Origin: DATEDA01 sp963789885
Lineage (GTDB): Bacteria > Pseudomonadota > Gammaproteobacteria > Burkholderiales > SG8-39
Assembly (NCBI GenBank): GCA_963789885.1
Contig: CAWBNB010000025.1
Coordinates: forward strand, 7,624-71,623
Length of the DNA stretch: 64,000 nucleotides
Direction of reading: 5' to 3'
Each line of letters starts with the position of its first letter. Position 1 is the first letter of the stretch. Of the stretch, positions 60,626 through 64,000 are shown piece by piece. Under the pieces are notes generated by a model, which did not search any database, had not been told where the DNA came from, and worked only from the letters and a program-made list of their open reading frames with translations. Made by a program: the position numbers and the translations under genes.

Positions 60626-60712
60626 GAGGGTCCGGAACGTGCGCGGCGCGGGGCTCGGAAATGCGACGGGCACCCCCTATAATTGCGGAAGTTTGGCGTT
60701 GCCTGTTTCTCG

Positions 60713-61783
60713 ATGACCAATCGTATAGCTCTCATCACCGGCATCACCGGCCAGGACGGTGCGCTGCTCGCCGAGCTGCTGCTGGCGAAGGGCTACGTCG
60801 TGCACGGCATGAAACGCCGCTCGTCCTCGTTCAACACCGGGCGCGTAGACCACCTGTACCACGACCCGCACGAAGCCGACGTCCGATTTTTCATGCACTA
60901 CGGCGATCTGACCGACGCGACCAACCTGATCCGCATCGTGCAGGAGGTCCAGCCGACCGAGATCTACAACCTGGCCGCCCAGTCGCATGTGCAGGTGTCG
61001 TTCGAGACGCCCGAGTACACGGCGAACGCCGATGCGCTCGGCACGCTGCGCCTGCTCGAGGCGATCCGCATCCTAGGGATGCGCGACCGAGTGCGCTTCT
61101 ACCAAGCGTCCACATCGGAGATGTTCGGGAAGGTCCAGGAAGTGCCGCAGCGCGAGAGCACGCCTTTCTACCCGCGGTCGCCCTACGGCGCGGCCAAGGT
61201 CTACGCCCATTGGATCACCGTCAACTACCGCGAGGCCTACGGCTTTTACGCCTGCAGCGGGATACTGTTCAACCATGAGGGCTCGACGCGGGGCGAGACC
61301 TTCGTCACCCGCAAGGTCACCCGGGCGGTGGCCGCCATCCACCTCGGTCGGCAGAAGCGGCTCTATATCGGCAATCTTGACGCCAAGCGCGACTGGGGGC
61401 ACGCCCGAGACTACGTCGAAGGGATGTGGCTCATGCTGCAGCAGCCGGAGCCCGACGACTACGTGCTCGCGACCGGGGAGACCCACTCGGTGCGCGAGTT
61501 CGTGGAGCTCGCATTCACGCAGATCGGGCGACGGATCGCTTGGCGCGGTACCGGCAAGGACGAACTAGGGGTCGATGCAGCCACAGGCGAGGTGCTGGTC
61601 GAGGTCGACCCGCATTACTTCCGCCCGAGCGAGGTAGACCTACTGCTCGGCGACCCGACCAAGGCGCGCGAGAAGCTCGGCTGGACGCACAAGACAAGCT
61701 TCCGGGACCTGGTGAAGGAGATGGTCGCGACCGACCTCGTCGAGGTCGAGCGCGAGTACCGCCGCCATGACGTCAAGGACTGA
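60713..61783 (+). CDS. gmd: GDP-mannose 4,6-dehydratase
   Basis: 356 residues, NADP-dependent extended SDR. TGITGQDGALLAELLLAKGY, HGMKRRSSSFNTGRVDHLY, and FYQASTSEMFGKVQEVPQRE plus SPYGAAKVYAHWITVNYREA (YxxxK) are diagnostic of Gmd, as is HARDYVEGMWLMLQ. Makes GDP-4-keto-6-deoxymannose, precursor of GDP-fucose, perosamine or rhamnose. ATG 60713; a TATAAT box sits at 60678-60683. Overlaps fcl by 17 bp. Confidence 0.96.
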   Translation: MTNRIALITGITGQDGALLAELLLAKGYVVHGMKRRSSSFNTGRVDHLYHDPHEADVRFFMHYGDLTDATNLIRIVQEVQPTEIYNLAAQSHVQVSFETPEYTANADALGTLRLLEAIRILGMRDRVRFYQASTSEMFGKVQEVPQRESTPFYPRSPYGAAKVYAHWITVNYREAYGFYACSGILFNHEGSTRGETFVTRKVTRAVAAIHLGRQKRLYIGNLDAKRDWGHARDYVEGMWLMLQQPEPDDYVLATGETHSVREFVELAFTQIGRRIAWRGTGKDELGVDAATGEVLVEVDPHYFRPSEVDLLLGDPTKAREKLGWTHKTSFRDLVKEMVATDLVEVEREYRRHDVKD

Positions 61784-62744
61784 GTACGCCCTGCGCGGTA
61801 AGCGCGTATGGGTTGCCGGCCATCGCGGCATGGCCGGGAGCGCGATCGTCCGCCGGCTAGCGACCGAGGAGTGCGAGCTCCTGACCGTAGGCCGCGGCGA
61901 GGTCGACCTGCGCCGCCAAGGCGCAGTCGAAGACTGGATGGCGAGCGCACGTCCCCAAGCGGTGTTCGTCGCTGCAGCGACCGTTGGCGGCATCCTCGCG
62001 AACTCAACGCGCCCGGCCGAGTTCCTCTACGACAACCTCGCGATCGAGACCAACGTCATCCACGCCGCGCGGAACACCGGTGTAGAAAAGCTGCTCTTTC
62101 TGGGCTCTTCGTGCATCTACCCACGGCTCGCCCCGCAACCGATGACAGAAGAGATGCTCCTCACTGGACCGCTCGAGCCCACCAATGAGTGGTATGCGGT
62201 GGCGAAGATTGCCGGCATCAAGCTGTGCCAAGCTTACCGGCGCCAGTACAGCTGCGACTTCATCGCGGCGATGCCGACCAACCTCTACGGCCCCGGGGAC
62301 AACTACGACCCCCAGTCCTCGCACGTCGCCGCGGCGATGCAGGTGAAGGTGCACAACGCAAAGCTCGCCAGTACCCCGACGATCGAGATCTGGGGCACAG
62401 GAACTCCGAGGCGCGAGTTCCTGTACGTGGACGATCTTGCCGATGCGCTTGTGTTCATGATGAAACACTACTCGGCCGAGTCGCACCTCAACGTTGGCAC
62501 GGGCACCGACATCACGATCCGCGAGCTCGCTGAACTCGTGGGCAAAGTCGTCGGGTGGCAAGGGCAGTTCGTCTACGACCGCTCCAAGCCCGACGGCATG
62601 CCGCGCAAGGTGATGGACGTCTCGAAGCTCGCCACGCTCGGTTGGCGCTCTAAGACGCCGCTCGGTGAAGGTTTCCGGGGCGCGTACGCATGGTACGTAG
62701 CCAACGTCGCGCCCGGCGCGGCAACTTCCGCCGCGACCCGATGA
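61767..62744 (+). CDS. fcl: GDP-L-fucose synthase
   Basis: 325 residues, extended SDR with epimerase and reductase activity on GDP-4-keto-6-deoxymannose. VWVAGHRGMAGSAIVRRLA is the NADP loop, FVAAATVGGILANSTRPAEF, FLGSSCIYPRLAPQPMTEE (Ser) and YAVAKIAGIKLCQAYRRQY (Tyr-Lys) match WcaG/Fcl. With gmd it completes GDP-L-fucose synthesis. Confidence 0.95.
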   Translation: MTSRTEYALRGKRVWVAGHRGMAGSAIVRRLATEECELLTVGRGEVDLRRQGAVEDWMASARPQAVFVAAATVGGILANSTRPAEFLYDNLAIETNVIHAARNTGVEKLLFLGSSCIYPRLAPQPMTEEMLLTGPLEPTNEWYAVAKIAGIKLCQAYRRQYSCDFIAAMPTNLYGPGDNYDPQSSHVAAAMQVKVHNAKLASTPTIEIWGTGTPRREFLYVDDLADALVFMMKHYSAESHLNVGTGTDITIRELAELVGKVVGWQGQFVYDRSKPDGMPRKVMDVSKLATLGWRSKTPLGEGFRGAYAWYVANVAPGAATSAATR

Positions 62745-62814
62745 TCCTTGCCCCCGTGGCGGCGCTGGCGTCATTGGCGCGAACGTTCTTGTTCAGCAGT
62801 CCTAGCCCCGAGTC

Positions 62815-63672
62815 GTGCGGATGACGCCTGCGTCGCCATCCAGTCCGCCTCGTGCCGCGAGTCTCGCATGGGTCTTCGAGCCGTTTGCGTGCCTATGGAA
62901 ACACCGAGAGCTGGTGTTCCAGCTGACGCGACGCGAGGTCGCCGGCCGGTACCGCGGCTCGATGCTCGGCATCCTTTGGTCGCTCGTAAACCCCGTGCTG
63001 ATGCTGGCGGTATACACCTTTGTCTTTTCCGTGGTGTTCAAGACTCGCTGGACTGAGGGCGGCGATCAAAGCCAGATCAGCTTTGCGGTAACGCTGTTCG
63101 CGGGGCTGATCGTGTTCGGCATTTTCTCCGAATGCGTCAACCGGGCACCGCAGCTGATCGTGAGCCAGCCGAACTACGTGAAGAAGGTTGTGTTTCCGCT
63201 AGAGATCTTGCCATGGGTGTCGCTGCTCGCCGCACTGTTCCACGCCGCAATCAGCCTTGTGATCCTCCTGGCTCTTCTCCTCGTGACGAAACACAGTATC
63301 CATGTATCGACGATCTTGCTGCCAGCCATCCTCCTCCCGCTCGTGCTCTGGACGATGGGGCTGGGATGGTTTCTAAGCTCACTTGGAGTGTTTCTCCGAG
63401 ACATCGGGCAGATCGTCGGCGTCGCGACCACAGCGCTCTTGTTCCTCACGCCCGTCTTCTTTCCGGTATCGGCGCTGCCACCGAAGCTCCAGCTGTTCTC
63501 GAGGCTCAACCCGCTTGCCTTGCCCGTCGAGCAGGCCCGCGCCGCGGTAATCTTCGGCCGCCCGCTCGCCTGGGATGCTCTAGTCATTAGCCTTTTTGTT
63601 TCGCTCTTGGCGCTGTATTTCGGCTATTGGTGGTTCCAGAGGACCCGCCGCGGTTTCGCGGACGTGATCTGA
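62815..63672 (+). CDS. wzm: ABC-2 type polysaccharide export permease (Wzm-like)
   Basis: 285 residues, six TM helices. LTRREVAGRYRGSMLGILWS and LVNPVLMLAVYTFVFSVVFK are the standard Wzm start; LIVSQPNYVKKVVFPLEILP and FLTPVFFPVSALP are conserved. Forms the channel of an O-antigen/capsule ABC exporter; the Wzt ATPase should lie beyond the window. Start GTG 62815 or ATG 62821. A 70-bp gap after fcl shows no gene. GC is clearly lower here. Confidence 0.9.
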   Translation: MRMTPASPSSPPRAASLAWVFEPFACLWKHRELVFQLTRREVAGRYRGSMLGILWSLVNPVLMLAVYTFVFSVVFKTRWTEGGDQSQISFAVTLFAGLIVFGIFSECVNRAPQLIVSQPNYVKKVVFPLEILPWVSLLAALFHAAISLVILLALLLVTKHSIHVSTILLPAILLPLVLWTMGLGWFLSSLGVFLRDIGQIVGVATTALLFLTPVFFPVSALPPKLQLFSRLNPLALPVEQARAAVIFGRPLAWDALVISLFVSLLALYFGYWWFQRTRRGFADVI

Positions 63673-63677
63673 AGCCA

Positions 63678-64000
63678 ATGAGCTGGAGGGCTGCTCTCAA
63701 CTCCATGCCGCTAATTTGGCGAGGCCCCACCGCTCACTCACGTAGTGATCGCTTGGCCTGGCTGTTCGCCTTGGCGGGAATGGCGTCGTTCTGGGCTCTG
63801 CGCGTGTTCTACTGGTCCGCCGTGGAGGAGATTCCGTTCTCGGACATGGCCAACTTCGATCGCGTTGCGCACGGCATCGCGGCGTCCTTCGATTTTTCTT
63901 CGTCACAGTTCTGGCAAACGTATACGACGCCTTCGTTGGTTACAGCCCGCGCGATACAGATCCTGCTTTTAGGAGACAGTCTCTTGGCCTGGCAGATCTT
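63678..64000 (+). CDS. Membrane protein, N-terminal part (partial, runs off right edge)
   Basis: From ATG 63678 the frame is open to the end (107 residues seen): MSWRAALNSMPLIWRGP, a helix LAWLFALAGMASFWALRVFY, then EEIPFSDMANFDRVAHGIAA and a second helix starting QILLLGDSLLAW. The pattern (TM helix followed by a periplasmic loop with acidic FSDM) resembles glycosyltransferases of the GT39/ArnT-like C superfamily, but too little is visible to assign. Confidence 0.55.
   Translation, partial: MSWRAALNSMPLIWRGPTAHSRSDRLAWLFALAGMASFWALRVFYWSAVEEIPFSDMANFDRVAHGIAASFDFSSSQFWQTYTTPSLVTARAIQILLLGDSLLAWQI

Noticed and set aside
60683..60712. Upstream ATG (60683) as gmd start
   Set aside because: It lies inside the TATAAT box and adds ten residues absent from Gmd proteins; ATG 60713 precedes the usual TNRIALITG start.
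1..64000. tRNA, rRNA, IS elements, att sites or prophage genes
   Set aside because: Looked for on both strands; no GGTTCGAATCC-type T-arms in a tRNA context, no transposase or integrase motifs and no rRNA segments were recognised.

Overview
This is a GC-rich (roughly two-thirds G+C or more by eye) chromosomal segment of a Gram-negative proteobacterium. The best fit is an uncultured or little-studied betaproteobacterium. The reasons are the gene order isoaspartyl methyltransferase - rhodanese - TolC - (convergent) Kdo transferase - heptosyltransferase, the Kdo-hydroxylase family gene, the PEP-CTERM protein remnant, and a urease cluster in the order ureABCEFGD - urea channel - nickel permease. 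No rRNA, tRNA, CRISPR array, insertion sequence or phage gene was seen. The taxonomic call is inference from gene content and order.

Layout. 1-2.5 kb: thiC (runs off the left edge) behind a TPP riboswitch, then a tannase/feruloyl-esterase-family secreted esterase. 2.6-8.1 kb: a GntR/UTRA regulator, wreckage that looks like branched-chain amino acid (Liv) ABC permease genes, and a compact plus-strand catabolic operon (SDR dehydrogenase, Asp/Glu-racemase-superfamily protein lacking the usual cysteines, hydantoinase-type amidohydrolase, split TPP-dependent 2-oxoacid decarboxylase). 8.1-9.5 kb: a broken CHRD/PEP-CTERM gene and a ROK sugar kinase. 9.6-23.1 kb: two RND efflux systems (a TetR-controlled one on +, another on -) flanking genes for a START-like protein, Kdo hydroxylase, DUF502 and MarC proteins. 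23.2-27.3 kb: a six-gene Mrp/Mnh-type cation antiporter operon without the large MnhA antiporter domain. 27.3-36.1 kb: a DUF1576 membrane protein divergent from a complete urease operon with its own urea channel and NiCoT nickel permease. 36.1-46.4 kb: outer-membrane proteins, Tat-exported beta-carbonic anhydrase, phospholipase A (OMPLA), YqhA, PsiF, a self-regulated-looking Fic protein, two patatins, a GntP permease and a SHOCT membrane protein. 46.6-50.4 kb: a giant AsmA protein. 50.7-57.8 kb: pcm, rhodanese, tolC, waaA, waaC, a VapBC module and an LPS-core type glycosyltransferase. 57.8-64 kb: start of an O-antigen/capsule locus (DegT aminotransferase, UDP-glucuronate epimerase, gmd, fcl, ABC-2 exporter permease), with visibly lower GC towards the right edge.

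How the genes fit together. The urease block is self-sufficient: urea entry (UT channel, perhaps DUF1576), nickel entry, apoenzyme and all four accessory proteins, with an exported carbonic anhydrase nearby. The envelope theme is strong: two RND pumps lacking their own outer-membrane factor can use the TolC at 52 kb; waaA, waaC, the WaaE-like transferase and KdoO act on the LPS core; the last genes make and export GDP-deoxyhexose-containing polysaccharide.

Sequence quality. Many genes carry single-base indels (about nine in 13.8-18.0 kb alone), while long stretches such as the urease operon are clean. I treat most of these as possible assembly errors and annotate each gene across the break, flagging the position. 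The genuine decayed fragments are those truncated by junctions rather than indels (3.6, 8.6, 37.1 and 60.3-60.6 kb).
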